Source of the DNA: Salinivirgaceae bacterium
GTDB lineage: Bacteria > Bacteroidota > Bacteroidia > Bacteroidales > SZUA-534
Assembly: GCA_017527435.1 (NCBI GenBank)
Contig: JAFXQB010000017.1
Coordinates: 16,506-80,505 of the forward strand
Length of the DNA: 64,000 nt
Reading direction: 5' to 3'
The stretch's first letter is position 1. Each line of letters begins with the position of its first letter. Position numbers and translations under genes: made by a program. Positions 23,846 through 33,529 of this stretch are shown piece by piece. The notes below the pieces were generated by a model. The model saw nothing but the letters and a program-made list of their open reading frames with translations. It was not told where the DNA came from and made no database searches.

Positions 23846-26307
23846 CAAATCTGACAATCAGCATATATCGGTTTTTCAAGAATCACCGCGCGGTAATGTA
23901 CGCGGCAATGTTGTTGAGTTTCAGCGTTTTTGCGCTTGTGGGCAGCCGAATGGAATATGAAGAGGACATCTCGAAACTGCTGCCTGGCGTCGACCCATCG
24001 AAATCGGAAGGGCTGGTTTTCAGTCAGTTGCAGATAAAGGACCGCATTTTTGTGCAGTTTGTGGCCAACAACGACAGCACGTCCATCGACGAACTTTTTG
24101 AGGCTTGCGACGAGTTTGCCGACTCGCTGCTTGAGCACGACGCCGTCGACAACGACGTCCGCGACCTGTTCTATCGGATTGACGACGAAATGATTATGAA
24201 CGCCGCCACGTTTGCTGTTGAGAATGTGCCCGTTTTCATCGATTCGGCCTACTACACGGTCATCGACTCAATGCTGGGCAAAGAGAACATTGAGCGGCAA
24301 ATGGACGAGAATCTGGCGCTGATAATGTCGGGCGACGAACTGGCCTACAGTTACCTTGTGCCGTACGACCCTGTGGGGTTCCGCAATCTGGCAATCAATG
24401 CGTTAGGCAAGGGCGGCAACAGTGGCGCGGGCAGTTTCACGCTGGTTGACCGCCATCTGGCATCGCCCGACAGCACCGTGGCCATCGCTCTGCTGACACC
24501 GAATTTTGTGGCTTTCGACTCGAAAACGGGCACCCGTCTGGCCAACAAGATTGAAGCCGAAATTGCGGCGCTGCGGCTGTCGCACCCTGGCGTTGACGTG
24601 CTTTTCCACGGCGCGCCCATTCAGAGTGTGTTCAACTCACGGCAAATCAAGGCCGACCTAATGCTCACAATGGGGCTTTCGCTGCTGCTCATCTGCGTGG
24701 CGCTGCTGCTGTGTATGCGCAACAAATCGACGCTGCCAATGCTCATTGCGCCAATAGTTTACGGTATGGCTTTCGCGCTCTGCGCCGTTTATCTGATTCA
24801 GGGACGAATGTCGCTTATGGCGCTCGGAATCGGGGCCATTGTGCTGGGCGTGGCGTTGAGTTACTGTCTGCACGTAATCACTCATTATAAGTATGTTAGC
24901 GACCCCGAACGGGTGCTGCGCGAGCAGACTCGCCCCGTGCTTCTGGGCACGCTCACAACCATTGGCGCGTTTGTGGGGCTGCTGCTCACCAAATCGCCGC
25001 TGCTGCGCGACTTTGGAATGTTCGCATCGCTTGGAATGGTGGGCACGACGGGGTTCTGCCTGATTTTTCTGCCGCAGTTCTTCCGCCCCGAGCGCAACCG
25101 CAAATCGGCCCGCGCCTTCAGCATTCTTGAGCGGTTCAACAGTTTCGAGTTTGAGCGCGTCGGGTGGTTTATCGGGTTGATAGCCACTGTGTTTGCCGTC
25201 TGCATTGTAATGTCAAGGCGCGTCACTTTCGATTCCGACCTGAAGAACATCGGCTATTTTGAGCCGAAGGTTATGCAGTCGAGCCAACTCTATGCCGAAA
25301 AGACAAACAACGGATTTTCAACAACTTACTACGCCGTCACTTCGCCCGACCTTGACTCTGCCCTGCTCTACAACCGCACTCTGGCGCACACGTGCGACTC
25401 GCTGGCCGCCACGGGCGACATCCGCGGCTACAGCAAGGCGTCGAACCTGCTTCTGCCCTTCGCCGAGCAGCAGCGCCGCATCGACTGCTGGAACCGCTAC
25501 TGGACCGACGAGCGGAAAGAGTCTGTAAAACAACTGATTGCGCAGGCTGGACAAAAGCGTGGCATCAAGGCGGAAATGTTCCAACCGTTCTTCGATATGA
25601 TTGACGCCGACTATCAGCCCGCATCAATCTACGAAGCCGAAGCACTGCCTAACGGCCTGATTTCGAGCCTTGTTGAGAAGGTTGGCGAATCGTATATGGT
25701 GTTCACGCAAGTGAAAGCGCCCGCCGAAAACGTGGCCCGCAACAACGATTTGCTCACGCAACTGCCACATACTGTGGTGGTTGACCCGTTCTACTACACG
25801 GGCAATATGGTGAAACTGCTCAACGACGATTTCAACCTTGTGCTGGGCATCTCGTCGCTGTTTGTGTTCATTGTGCTGCTGCTGTCGTTCAGACGGCTGC
25901 TGCTGGCCGCCATCGCCTTCCTGCCAATGGTTATGAGTTGGTACATCACACTCGGCGTAATGGGCATTTGCGGCCTGCAGTTCAATCTGATAAACATTGT
26001 CATATCGACGTTCATCTTCGGCATCGGTGTCGATTACAGCATCTTCATAATGGACGGCCTGCTGAACCGCGCGCGCGGCAACGCTGGCAACCTGCTAATG
26101 TTCCACAAGACGGCCATCGTCTTTTCGGCCTTTGTGCTGATTGTGGGCATTGCGTCGCTCATTTTCGCCACGCACCCCGCCATCGCGTCAATCGGCTTTG
26201 CCACGCTTGTTGGAATGACATCGACAGTGGTCATCGCCTACACCGTGCAGCCGTTCCTGTTCAATCTGCTGCTGAAGACAAAGGTTGGACGGAAGATTGT
26301 GGGATAG
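23842..26307 (+). CDS. MMPL/RND-superfamily lipid exporter
   Basis: An 821-residue inner-membrane protein with the RND repeat layout: one N-terminal helix, a large periplasmic loop, five to six helices (about 265-400), a second periplasmic loop and a second helix bundle (about 670-815). Acidic residues lie in the second bundle (FIFGIGVDYSIFIMDGLL). This is the hydrophobe/amphiphile exporter type found in aryl-polyene and flexirubin clusters. It overlaps the preceding dehydratase gene by 4 bp, which suggests that it exports the cluster's acyl product. Confidence 0.88.
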   Translation: MTNLTISIYRFFKNHRAVMYAAMLLSFSVFALVGSRMEYEEDISKLLPGVDPSKSEGLVFSQLQIKDRIFVQFVANNDSTSIDELFEACDEFADSLLEHDAVDNDVRDLFYRIDDEMIMNAATFAVENVPVFIDSAYYTVIDSMLGKENIERQMDENLALIMSGDELAYSYLVPYDPVGFRNLAINALGKGGNSGAGSFTLVDRHLASPDSTVAIALLTPNFVAFDSKTGTRLANKIEAEIAALRLSHPGVDVLFHGAPIQSVFNSRQIKADLMLTMGLSLLLICVALLLCMRNKSTLPMLIAPIVYGMAFALCAVYLIQGRMSLMALGIGAIVLGVALSYCLHVITHYKYVSDPERVLREQTRPVLLGTLTTIGAFVGLLLTKSPLLRDFGMFASLGMVGTTGFCLIFLPQFFRPERNRKSARAFSILERFNSFEFERVGWFIGLIATVFAVCIVMSRRVTFDSDLKNIGYFEPKVMQSSQLYAEKTNNGFSTTYYAVTSPDLDSALLYNRTLAHTCDSLAATGDIRGYSKASNLLLPFAEQQRRIDCWNRYWTDERKESVKQLIAQAGQKRGIKAEMFQPFFDMIDADYQPASIYEAEALPNGLISSLVEKVGESYMVFTQVKAPAENVARNNDLLTQLPHTVVVDPFYYTGNMVKLLNDDFNLVLGISSLFVFIVLLLSFRRLLLAAIAFLPMVMSWYITLGVMGICGLQFNLINIVISTFIFGIGVDYSIFIMDGLLNRARGNAGNLLMFHKTAIVFSAFVLIVGIASLIFATHPAIASIGFATLVGMTSTVVIAYTVQPFLFNLLLKTKVGRKIVG

Positions 26308-26311
26308 GTAG

Positions 26312-26405
26312 TTCGGGTGTTAGGTGTTAGGTGTTGGGTGTTGGGTGTTGGGGGTTGGGGATTTAGGATTTAGGATTTTGAATTACGAATTACGAATTAC
26401 GAATC
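26312..26405. repeat. Intergenic low-complexity repeats
   Basis: Successive tandem units after the exporter stop: GTGTTAG/GTGTTGG (about six), GATTTAG (two to three) and AATTACG (three). No coding content. Confidence 0.85.
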
Positions 26406-26487
26406 GCAATCAAAAATCGATAATCAAATCTGGTAAATCCATTCAATCTGTGTCATCTGCGTTCTGAAAAAACAAATTACCGCCACA

Positions 26488-27855
26488 ATGGACAATCGCG
26501 ACAGCATCGATTTTGAGAGTGAGAACATTGCCAAGTTGTTCAGCAGCATCTTCTTTCCTACCCTTTTGGGAATGGTTTTCAGCATTGCCTTCATTCTCAC
26601 CGACGGCATTTTCATCGGGCGCGGCGTGGGCAGCGACGGATTGGCGTGCGTCAATCTGGTGGGGCCGCTGATGATGCTATTCTCGGGCACGGGAATGATG
26701 TTCGCCATTGGCGCATCGGTGGTTGGCGCCATCCATCTGGCAAAAAACAACACCAAAGCCGCACGTATCAACATTACACAGGCTTTTCTGGTATCGGGGT
26801 GCATCGCCATCGGCGCAAGCGCAATTATGTACTTGGCGTCCAATCAGATACTGCGACTTTTGGGCACCACCGAGCACCTTTTGCCAATGTGCCGTCAGTA
26901 CTATCTTTGGTTCATTCCCACCTGCCTTTTCACCATTATCGAGACCATCGGATTGTTTGTCATTCGTCTCGACGGCTCGCCGCGCTTTGCAATGATGGCA
27001 AATATTATTCCCGCTCTTGTCAACGCCGCACTCGACTATGTGTTCATTTTCGGTTGCCGTTGGGGACTGATGGGCGCTGCTCTCGCCACCGACATTGGCG
27101 GACTGATTGGTGCGGCCATTGTGGGCTGGTATATGCTGCGGCGCGTCAAGGTTCTGCATTTATATCGACTGAAAGCCAACCTGTTAAGCCTGCGACTAAC
27201 GCTGCGCAACACTGGCTATATGTTGCGTGTCGGCTTTTCGGGGTTTGTGGGCGAATTTGCCGTATCCACAATGATGATTGCTGGCAACTATATGTTTCTC
27301 AAATATTTGGGCGAAAACGGTGTAGCGGCATTCAGCGTCATCTGCTATCTGTTTCCGATAGTGTTTATTGTGAACAACTCGGTGGCGCAGTCGGCGCAGC
27401 CCATCATCAGTTACAACTTTGGCGCCAACCGCCCCGACCGTGTACGCCGCGCCTTTGTGGTGAGCCTTGGCACGGCTGCTGTGTGCGGCCTTGCGGCAAT
27501 GCTGCTGCTTGGTTTGTTCGGTGAGCACATAGTAACCGCCTTTCTGCAGCGCGGCACGCAAGCCCACAGTTACGCCACTCACGGTGTGAAACTTTTTTCG
27601 GCAGGTTTTATGATTCTGGCGCTCAACATTTCGTGCATCGGCTACTTCCAAAGCATTGAGCGAATGAGAGTTGCCAACCTGATAATGATTCTGCGCGGTG
27701 TGGTTCTGGTGGCGGTCTGCTTTGTTACGCTTCCGCCGATAATCGGCACCAATGGTCTATGGCTTGCCGTTCCGCTGGCCGAACTTTTAACCCTTGTGCT
27801 TACGGTGGCGTTGGTTGCCTTTACTACTCTTCTTCCCAAAAATCGGCATTGCTGA
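26488..27855 (+). CDS. MATE-family efflux transporter
   Basis: A 455-residue, 12-helix transporter. The N-terminal LFSSIFFPTLLGMVFSIAFI ... DGIFIGRGVGSDGLA block and LRLLGTTEHLLP are typical of the DinF/NorM-like MATE superfamily, with a second copy of the pattern in the C-terminal half. It exports cationic drugs or metabolites in exchange for Na+ or H+; the substrate is unknown. Its last codons overlap the 3' end of the convergent symporter gene by 32 bp. It may belong functionally with the preceding exporter cluster, but a repeat-filled gap of 180 bp separates them. Confidence 0.88.
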   Translation: MDNRDSIDFESENIAKLFSSIFFPTLLGMVFSIAFILTDGIFIGRGVGSDGLACVNLVGPLMMLFSGTGMMFAIGASVVGAIHLAKNNTKAARINITQAFLVSGCIAIGASAIMYLASNQILRLLGTTEHLLPMCRQYYLWFIPTCLFTIIETIGLFVIRLDGSPRFAMMANIIPALVNAALDYVFIFGCRWGLMGAALATDIGGLIGAAIVGWYMLRRVKVLHLYRLKANLLSLRLTLRNTGYMLRVGFSGFVGEFAVSTMMIAGNYMFLKYLGENGVAAFSVICYLFPIVFIVNNSVAQSAQPIISYNFGANRPDRVRRAFVVSLGTAAVCGLAAMLLLGLFGEHIVTAFLQRGTQAHSYATHGVKLFSAGFMILALNISCIGYFQSIERMRVANLIMILRGVVLVAVCFVTLPPIIGTNGLWLAVPLAELLTLVLTVALVAFTTLLPKNRHC

Positions 27856-29386
27856 TACCGAACTCTTGCGGGTGGAAAACAGGTTCTCGGCCTTCGCTTT
27901 TCTGCCGCTCGTAATCGTTGAGCGCACGCAGCGCCTGCGACGACAGCAGCAGTATGGCCAAAATGTTTATCCAAGCCATCAGCCCGACGCCAATATCGCC
28001 CAACGTCCACACCGAGCCGCTGCCCGACAATGAACCCGCAAACACCGTCAGAACGGTGACGCAGCGCAACAGCCAAATAATCAGGCGCTCGCCCTTGTCG
28101 CTGGCTGCGCAGTCATCTTCCGAAAATTCGGGGCGGTTTCGGCGGCGGCGCCAACGGCTGAACAGGTAAACAAGGTTGGTTTCGGCGTAATAGTAATAGG
28201 CCATAATGGTTGTGAAGACGAAAAAGAAGAGCGCCATCGACACAATTATGTCGCCCGCCTTCGGCCCGACAACGGTGCCCAACGCCGAAGAAGTGTAGAA
28301 CACGCCTGGCTCGCCCGCGGGGGCGTTGGCGTTTTGCTGAAGATAGGTTACAACGGTTTCGCCCGTGGGCGTGGTCTGCACACTGTCGATAATGTTGTAT
28401 GTTTTGCAAGCCAAAATCATCAAGGCTGTGGCGGTGCAGACAAGCAGCGTATCGATATAAACCGAAAACGCCTGCACAAGTCCTTGCTTGACAGGGTGAT
28501 TCACGGTTGCCGCGGCAGCAATTATCGGGCCTGTGCCCTGCCCCGCCTCGTTGCTGAAAATTCCGCGTTTCACACCCATTGCGATTGTCGTGCCCAAAAT
28601 GGCGCCGCCAACTTGGTTCACACCGACAGCCCCGCGCAGCATCTGCATAAACATATCGGGGACAACATCGTAATTGACAGCGAGAACCACAATTGAAAGA
28701 ACGATATAGATAAAGGCCATAAACGGCGCGACTATCTGTGCCACTTGGGCAATACGCCTTACGCCTCCAATAATGACAAGCGCTATCAGCAGAGCCACCA
28801 CCGCGCCTATCATCCACGGCTCAAGGCCGAACGTGCGGGCGCAGGAAATGGCCACGCCGTTGCACTGAAGCGGCGGCAGACAAACGCCACAGGCCAATGC
28901 CGTGAACACCGCAAAAAGGCAGGCGAAAAACGTGCTGTGCAGCCCCTTTTCGATATAATACGCAGGTCCACCGCGGAACTGCCCGTTGTGCTTCTCTTTG
29001 TAGATTTGCGCCAACGTGGCTTCGGCAAAGGCAGTGCCCGCACCGAAAAAAGCGATAATCCACATCCAAACGACAGCACCTGGACCGCCAAAACCAATGG
29101 CCGTGGCAACACCTACAATGTTGCCCGTCCCCACGCGTCCCGACAAGGCCAAGGCAAACGCCTGAAACGAAGAAATGCCAACGCGCCGCTTGCTGTTGTT
29201 GGCTGCGCCGAAAAGCAGACGGAACATCTCGCCAAACCGCCGCACCTGGACAAAGCACGTGCGCAAACTGAAATAGAGCCCCGCGGCCAAACACAAAACC
29301 ACCAGCGCAGGACACCAAACCAAACCGTTTATAAATGATACCGCCGTGGCGAACCAATCACCAACGTGGTAGAAAAAACTGCTCAA
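27824..29386 (-). CDS. Alanine/glycine:cation symporter (AGCS family)
   Basis: A 520-residue amino-acid importer that uses Na+ or H+. The family signature is clear: FQAFALALSGRVGTGNIVGVA, the GGPGAVVWMWIIAFFGAGTAFAEATLAQ stretch, RGGPAYYIEKGL and KRGIFSNEAGQGTGPI. About ten or eleven helices. The start codon is TTG at 29384-29386: an in-frame TAA lies just upstream, and this start leaves the usual short tail before the conserved VWCPALVVLCLAAGLYFSLRT. The tail overlaps the convergent MATE gene by 32 bp. Confidence 0.9.
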   Translation of the reverse strand: MSSFFYHVGDWFATAVSFINGLVWCPALVVLCLAAGLYFSLRTCFVQVRRFGEMFRLLFGAANNSKRRVGISSFQAFALALSGRVGTGNIVGVATAIGFGGPGAVVWMWIIAFFGAGTAFAEATLAQIYKEKHNGQFRGGPAYYIEKGLHSTFFACLFAVFTALACGVCLPPLQCNGVAISCARTFGLEPWMIGAVVALLIALVIIGGVRRIAQVAQIVAPFMAFIYIVLSIVVLAVNYDVVPDMFMQMLRGAVGVNQVGGAILGTTIAMGVKRGIFSNEAGQGTGPIIAAAATVNHPVKQGLVQAFSVYIDTLLVCTATALMILACKTYNIIDSVQTTPTGETVVTYLQQNANAPAGEPGVFYTSSALGTVVGPKAGDIIVSMALFFFVFTTIMAYYYYAETNLVYLFSRWRRRRNRPEFSEDDCAASDKGERLIIWLLRCVTVLTVFAGSLSGSGSVWTLGDIGVGLMAWINILAILLLSSQALRALNDYERQKSEGREPVFHPQEFGISNADFWEEE

Positions 29387-29775
29387 AACGCAACTTGTTT
29401 TTTAGATTCGACAATACGTGTGCCGATTAAACTCATTGTTAAACACACACTTACATTCAAAAATTTGCGGCGCAAGATAGTTTTTTTTCGGATTTATTTG
29501 TGGAATAGTAATGAATCGCGGCAAAACGAATTCAATTTGAATTCTCAATTTAATATCGAATAAAACTAAATGAGCTAGAAGAATATGAGATACAATCCAA
29601 CATACAACCAATAAACCGGCATCAAAAAATCGCATTCGCGCAAAGCGATTATTGACTACATTTGGCAACGGTATAAAATAAAAAAACGATGAAAGCACTT
29701 CCGGTAAACGCAAGCTAAACCATCTAAACATCAAAACTTAAAACCGCAAAAAACAATAATTTAAAACATAAAACA
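29387..29775. other. Non-coding region between AGCS and DJ-1 genes
   Basis: About 390 AT-rich bases between divergent genes. It must hold both promoters. On the minus strand CTATCTTGC at about 29475-29483 is a weak -7-like match for the symporter. No gene or repeat was seen. Confidence 0.6.
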
Positions 29776-30327
29776 ATGAAAGCATTCGTATTACTCGCCA
29801 ATGGTTTTGAAGATATTGAAGCCGTTGCACCCATCGACATTCTGCGCCGCGGTGGCGTTGATGTCAAGACTGTTTCGATTACTGATTCTACCGATGTTGA
29901 ATCGTCGCACGGAATCCAAATGAAGGCCGACACAACCATCGGCAAGGCCAACTTTGAGAACGGCGACGCACTTATTCTGCCTGGCGGTTACCCCGGATAC
30001 AAGAATTTGGGCGAATCGGCGGCTGTGGGCAAAGTGCTGAAAGAGTTCTACAGCAAGGGAAAACTTGTGGGTGCCATCTGCGCCGCACCAACCGTTTTGG
30101 CAGCCAATGGCGTTGCCGAAGGCGCAACGGTTACGTGCCACAGTTGCGCAGTTGAAACGATGGAAGCACGCTACAACTACGTTGGTGGCGATGTGGTCAG
30201 CGACCGCAACCTGATAACCGCTGTGGGCGCAGGCCTGTCAATCGATTTCGGCCTTGAGCTTCTTGCCGCTCTCACCAACGAAGCAACGGTTGAGAAGGTG
30301 AAGAAGGGAATGGAATTGGCGATGTAA
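29776..30327 (+). CDS. DJ-1/PfpI family protein (YajL/ThiJ-like)
   Basis: A 183-residue member of the DJ-1 superfamily. Glu15 (NGFEDIEA) and the nucleophile-elbow Cys102 (GAICAAPTVLA) are in the expected places, and LILPGGYPGYKNL is the usual glycine loop. Related proteins act in oxidative-stress protection or as proposed glyoxalase or deglycase. Cytoplasmic, and apparently a single-gene unit. Confidence 0.9.
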   Translation: MKAFVLLANGFEDIEAVAPIDILRRGGVDVKTVSITDSTDVESSHGIQMKADTTIGKANFENGDALILPGGYPGYKNLGESAAVGKVLKEFYSKGKLVGAICAAPTVLAANGVAEGATVTCHSCAVETMEARYNYVGGDVVSDRNLITAVGAGLSIDFGLELLAALTNEATVEKVKKGMELAM

Positions 30328-30452
30328 TTTAGGATTCAGGATTTAGGATTTAGGATTTAGGGATTTAATACGAACCGGTTACAAATTATAACCATCTTAA
30401 CATTCAATCCTTCAATCCTTCAGTCCTTCAATCAGTCAATCCTTCAATTAAT
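30328..30452. repeat. Intergenic low-complexity repeats
   Basis: GATTTAG-type units (30330-30365), then a second set in the opposite orientation: repeats of CAATCCTT and CAGTCCTT (30401-30442). The latter is the complement of the GATTGAAG units seen after other genes. Confidence 0.85.
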
Positions 30453-30462
30453 CAGTTAATCA

Positions 30463-31428
30463 ATGCTACAAAAAATCAGTCAGTTACTATCGAGCAAGGC
30501 TTCGTGGTTTGTGATTGCCACGGCGGTGTTCACGTTTTTTGTGCCGGGGGCGTTCCGTTGGGTTTCGGGCTACACGCAGACGGTCATTCTGGGCGTGATA
30601 ATGCTCTCAATGGGCCTGACGCTCACCACGCAGGACTTCAAAATACTTTTCTCGCGGCCGGGCGATATTTTCATCGGGGCGTGCGCGCAGTTCACCATTA
30701 TGCCGCTTGTGGCGTGGTCGCTGACGCGAATATTCAATCTCGATACCCCGATGGCCATCGGCATTATTCTGGTGGGCTGCTGCCCGGGCGGCGTGTCGAG
30801 CAACATTATGAGTTTCCTATGCAAAGGCGATGTGGCGTTCTCTGTTGGAATGACCACCGCATCCACCCTGCTGGCGCCCGTTGTAACGCCGCTGCTGGTG
30901 CTTTGGCTGGCTGGTCAGAGTGTGGATGTTGATGCTGTGGGAATGTTCGTAAACATACTGATTGTCACCATCATACCTGTAACGCTTGGCTTTTTGCTAA
31001 ACCTTTGGCTCGGTCACAAAGAGCAGTTCAAAACCATTCAGGGCGTGATGCCCGGCGTGAGCGTCATCTGCCTGGCTTGCATTGTGGGCGGCGTCATTTC
31101 GGCGGTTCACAACCAATTGATTGCCAATGGCTTGACAATGTTCCTTCTGACCTTCGGCGTGGTTTTCTGCCACAACACCATCGGCTATCTGCTTGGTTTC
31201 CTGACGGGTACGCTGTTCAAATTCAACACTGCCAAAAAGCGCACCATCAGCATCGAAGTGGGTATGCAGAACGCCGGACTGGCCACCAATCTGGCCACCA
31301 ATTTCTTTATGGCTACAAACCCGCTGGCTGTTGTTCCGTGCGCCATATCGTGCGCCTGGCACTCAATTTCGGGCACCATTCTGGCTGGCATTTTTATGCG
31401 ATTCGGGAAGAGCACAAACGAAAACTAA
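30463..31428 (+). CDS. Bile acid:sodium symporter family (BASS) transporter
   Basis: A 321-residue, about ten-helix transporter. The signatures VGCCPGGVSSNIMSFLCKGD (Na+ site), FSVGMTTASTLLAPVVTPLL and the IEVGMQNAGLATNLA crossover motif match BASS/SBF proteins such as ASBT-NM. Bacterial members import bile acids, pantoate or other organic anions with Na+; the substrate is not predictable. It lies 18 bp before pepD, so the two may be co-transcribed. Confidence 0.92.
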   Translation: MLQKISQLLSSKASWFVIATAVFTFFVPGAFRWVSGYTQTVILGVIMLSMGLTLTTQDFKILFSRPGDIFIGACAQFTIMPLVAWSLTRIFNLDTPMAIGIILVGCCPGGVSSNIMSFLCKGDVAFSVGMTTASTLLAPVVTPLLVLWLAGQSVDVDAVGMFVNILIVTIIPVTLGFLLNLWLGHKEQFKTIQGVMPGVSVICLACIVGGVISAVHNQLIANGLTMFLLTFGVVFCHNTIGYLLGFLTGTLFKFNTAKKRTISIEVGMQNAGLATNLATNFFMATNPLAVVPCAISCAWHSISGTILAGIFMRFGKSTNEN

Positions 31429-31446
31429 AAACACAACTATATAGCA

Positions 31447-32898
31447 ATGAATACTTTAACACAATTAAAACCCACCGAAGTCTGGCAACAGTTTGAAGAA
31501 ATATGCAAGATTCCGCGGCCTTCGAAGCACGAAGGGAAAATGATTGAATATCTGGTCAACTTTGGCAAGAGCCACAACTTGGAAACCACAACCGACGAAG
31601 CCGGAAACGTGGTAATCAAAAAAACTGGCACTACCCGACTTGCCGGCAAGCCAACCGTGATTCTGCAAAGCCACATCGATATGGTCTGCGAGAAGACCGC
31701 CGACTCTACGCACAATTTTGAGTGCGACCCGATTGAGCCGCGCATCGACGGCGACTGGGTTTGCGCCAACAACACCACTCTTGGCGCCGACGACGGTATT
31801 GGCGTGGCCACGCAGCTGGCCATTCTGGCGTCGGACAGCGTTGAGCACCCGCCGCTCGAATGCCTGTTCACTGTTGACGAAGAGACCGGTCTGACCGGCG
31901 CTTTCCATCTGAACCACAAAATGTTGAGTGGCCGAACACTTATAAATCTTGATTCGGAAGACGAAGGTCAGATTTTCATCGGGTGCGCCGGCGGTGTCAA
32001 CACTACGGCCGTGTTCGACTACGGCACGGAAGCCATCGCGGAAAGCGCCGCGGCCTACACAATTGAAGTGACAGGGCTGCGCGGCGGACACTCTGGCGAC
32101 GACATTCACAAGGGCTTCGGCAACGCCAACAAGATTCTGAACCGCATTTTGTGGCAGGCGCAGAAGCAATTTGGCCTGCAACTGTGCACAATTGACGGCG
32201 GCAATCTGCACAACGCCATTCCGCGTCACGCACAGGCGACAATCGCCGTCGAGCGGAAAAACAGCGACGCCCTGAAGCAGCTTGTGGCAACAATGAGCGC
32301 CGACATCGCGCAAGAGCTGAAATACACCGAACCCGACCTGAAGATTAATCTGACGGCGGCCGCCCTACCCGCTTCCGCCATCGCGCAAAGCGACCTGAAA
32401 CGCCTGCTGAACGGCATCTACGGCTGCCCCAACGGCCCGATTGCAATGAGCCGCGCCCTGCCCGGACTGGTCGAGACATCGACAAACCTGGCATCGGTTA
32501 AGATGAAGGAAAACAATCAGATAGAGATTGTTACAAGCCAACGCAGCTCGGTTTTGTCGGCACGCACCGACATTGCCAATATGGTTGAGAGCGTGTTCGC
32601 GCAAGCGGGCGCAACGGTTGAGCATTCCGACGGCTACCCGGGCTGGGAACCGAACCCCGAATCGGCAATTCTGAAAACGGCCGTTGAAAGCTACCGGCGG
32701 CTGTTCGGCCGTGAGCCCGAAGTGAAAGCCATCCACGCAGGGCTTGAGTGCGGACTGTTCCTTGAAAAAATTCCCGGAATGGATATGATTTCAATCGGCC
32801 CGACACTGCGCGGCGTGCACTCGCCTTCGGAACGCATCGAGATTAAAACAGTGAAAATGTTCTACGATTTTCTTATCGATATTCTCAAAAATATTTAG
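31447..32898 (+). CDS. pepD: Aminoacyl-histidine dipeptidase PepD (M20)
   Basis: A 483-residue zinc dipeptidase of family M20 that hydrolyses Xaa-His and related dipeptides in the cytoplasm. Metal and catalytic residues are in place: His76 and Asp78 in QSHIDMVCEK, Asp115 in LGADDGIGVA, Glu145-Glu146 in VDEETGLTGA, Asp in LINLDSEDEGQ, and the terminal His in the LRGVHSPSERI block. The lid domain (RGGHSGDDIHKG) is typical of PepD. Length matches E. coli PepD (485). Confidence 0.95.
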   Translation: MNTLTQLKPTEVWQQFEEICKIPRPSKHEGKMIEYLVNFGKSHNLETTTDEAGNVVIKKTGTTRLAGKPTVILQSHIDMVCEKTADSTHNFECDPIEPRIDGDWVCANNTTLGADDGIGVATQLAILASDSVEHPPLECLFTVDEETGLTGAFHLNHKMLSGRTLINLDSEDEGQIFIGCAGGVNTTAVFDYGTEAIAESAAAYTIEVTGLRGGHSGDDIHKGFGNANKILNRILWQAQKQFGLQLCTIDGGNLHNAIPRHAQATIAVERKNSDALKQLVATMSADIAQELKYTEPDLKINLTAAALPASAIAQSDLKRLLNGIYGCPNGPIAMSRALPGLVETSTNLASVKMKENNQIEIVTSQRSSVLSARTDIANMVESVFAQAGATVEHSDGYPGWEPNPESAILKTAVESYRRLFGREPEVKAIHAGLECGLFLEKIPGMDMISIGPTLRGVHSPSERIEIKTVKMFYDFLIDILKNI

Positions 32899-32975
32899 GA
32901 TTTAGAAATTAGGATTTAGAAATTAGGATTTAGTTCCGATAGCTATCGGGATTAGGATTTATGAATTACTAATTG
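32899..32975. repeat. Low-complexity repeats with a 14-bp palindrome
   Basis: AGGATTTAGAAATT-type tandem units after pepD, followed by the perfect palindrome CCGATAGCTATCGG at 32936-32949. Confidence 0.8.
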
Positions 32976-33049
32976 GGATATTTAAGATGCGACACGCAAC
33001 ATCTCTATGGTAATTACGTTTCGCTAAAAACACAAAAAAATTATTGAAT

Positions 33050-33529
33050 ATGAAAGAGATACAATACAACATCAGCATTAAAAGCACGACCGACATTGGC
33101 GAACTCAATGCAAAAGAGCAGGAACTTGTGCAACGTGCCCAAAACGCGGCCAACCGGGCATACGCGCCATACTCGCAGTTCAAGGTTGGCGCCTGCCTGC
33201 TGCTCGACAACGGGCTGATGATTGAAGGCAACAATCAGGAAAACGCGTCGTATCCGTGCGGCTGCTGCGCCGAGCGTACCGCGCTGAACTACGCCAACGC
33301 CACCTATCCCGATGCAAAAGTTTCGGCCATCGCCATATCGGCATTCAACAGCCAAGGTCTTGTTGATGAGCCAATTACACCTTGCGGCATCTGCCGTCAG
33401 GCATTGCTCGAAACCGAGATGAAGAACCATCAGAGCATCCGCTTGATAATGAACGGACAAAAACGCACCATTATCGCGGAAAGCGCATCGGACCTGCTGC
33501 CGCTTGCGTTCGACGACAGCCAACTATAG
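33050..33529 (+). CDS. cdd: Cytidine deaminase
   Basis: A 159-residue zinc enzyme that deaminates cytidine and deoxycytidine for pyrimidine salvage. FKVGACLLLDNGLMIEGNNQ is the substrate-binding region. The zinc site is CCAER (Cys73, with catalytic Glu75) and PCGICRQ (Cys112, Cys115). The frame includes TTG at 33044; ATG at 33050 is the natural start. The frequent Asn-Val-Glu-Asn motif is NNQENA here. Confidence 0.95.
   Translation: MKEIQYNISIKSTTDIGELNAKEQELVQRAQNAANRAYAPYSQFKVGACLLLDNGLMIEGNNQENASYPCGCCAERTALNYANATYPDAKVSAIAISAFNSQGLVDEPITPCGICRQALLETEMKNHQSIRLIMNGQKRTIIAESASDLLPLAFDDSQL

Noticed and set aside
26312..26487. Promoter or RNA gene before the MATE gene
   Set aside because: Only low-complexity repeats were visible; no TAnnTTTG element or folded RNA could be supported.
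30328..30452. Tandem repeats considered as a CRISPR array
   Set aside because: Units are 7 to 8 bp without unique spacers of constant length and no cas gene is present.
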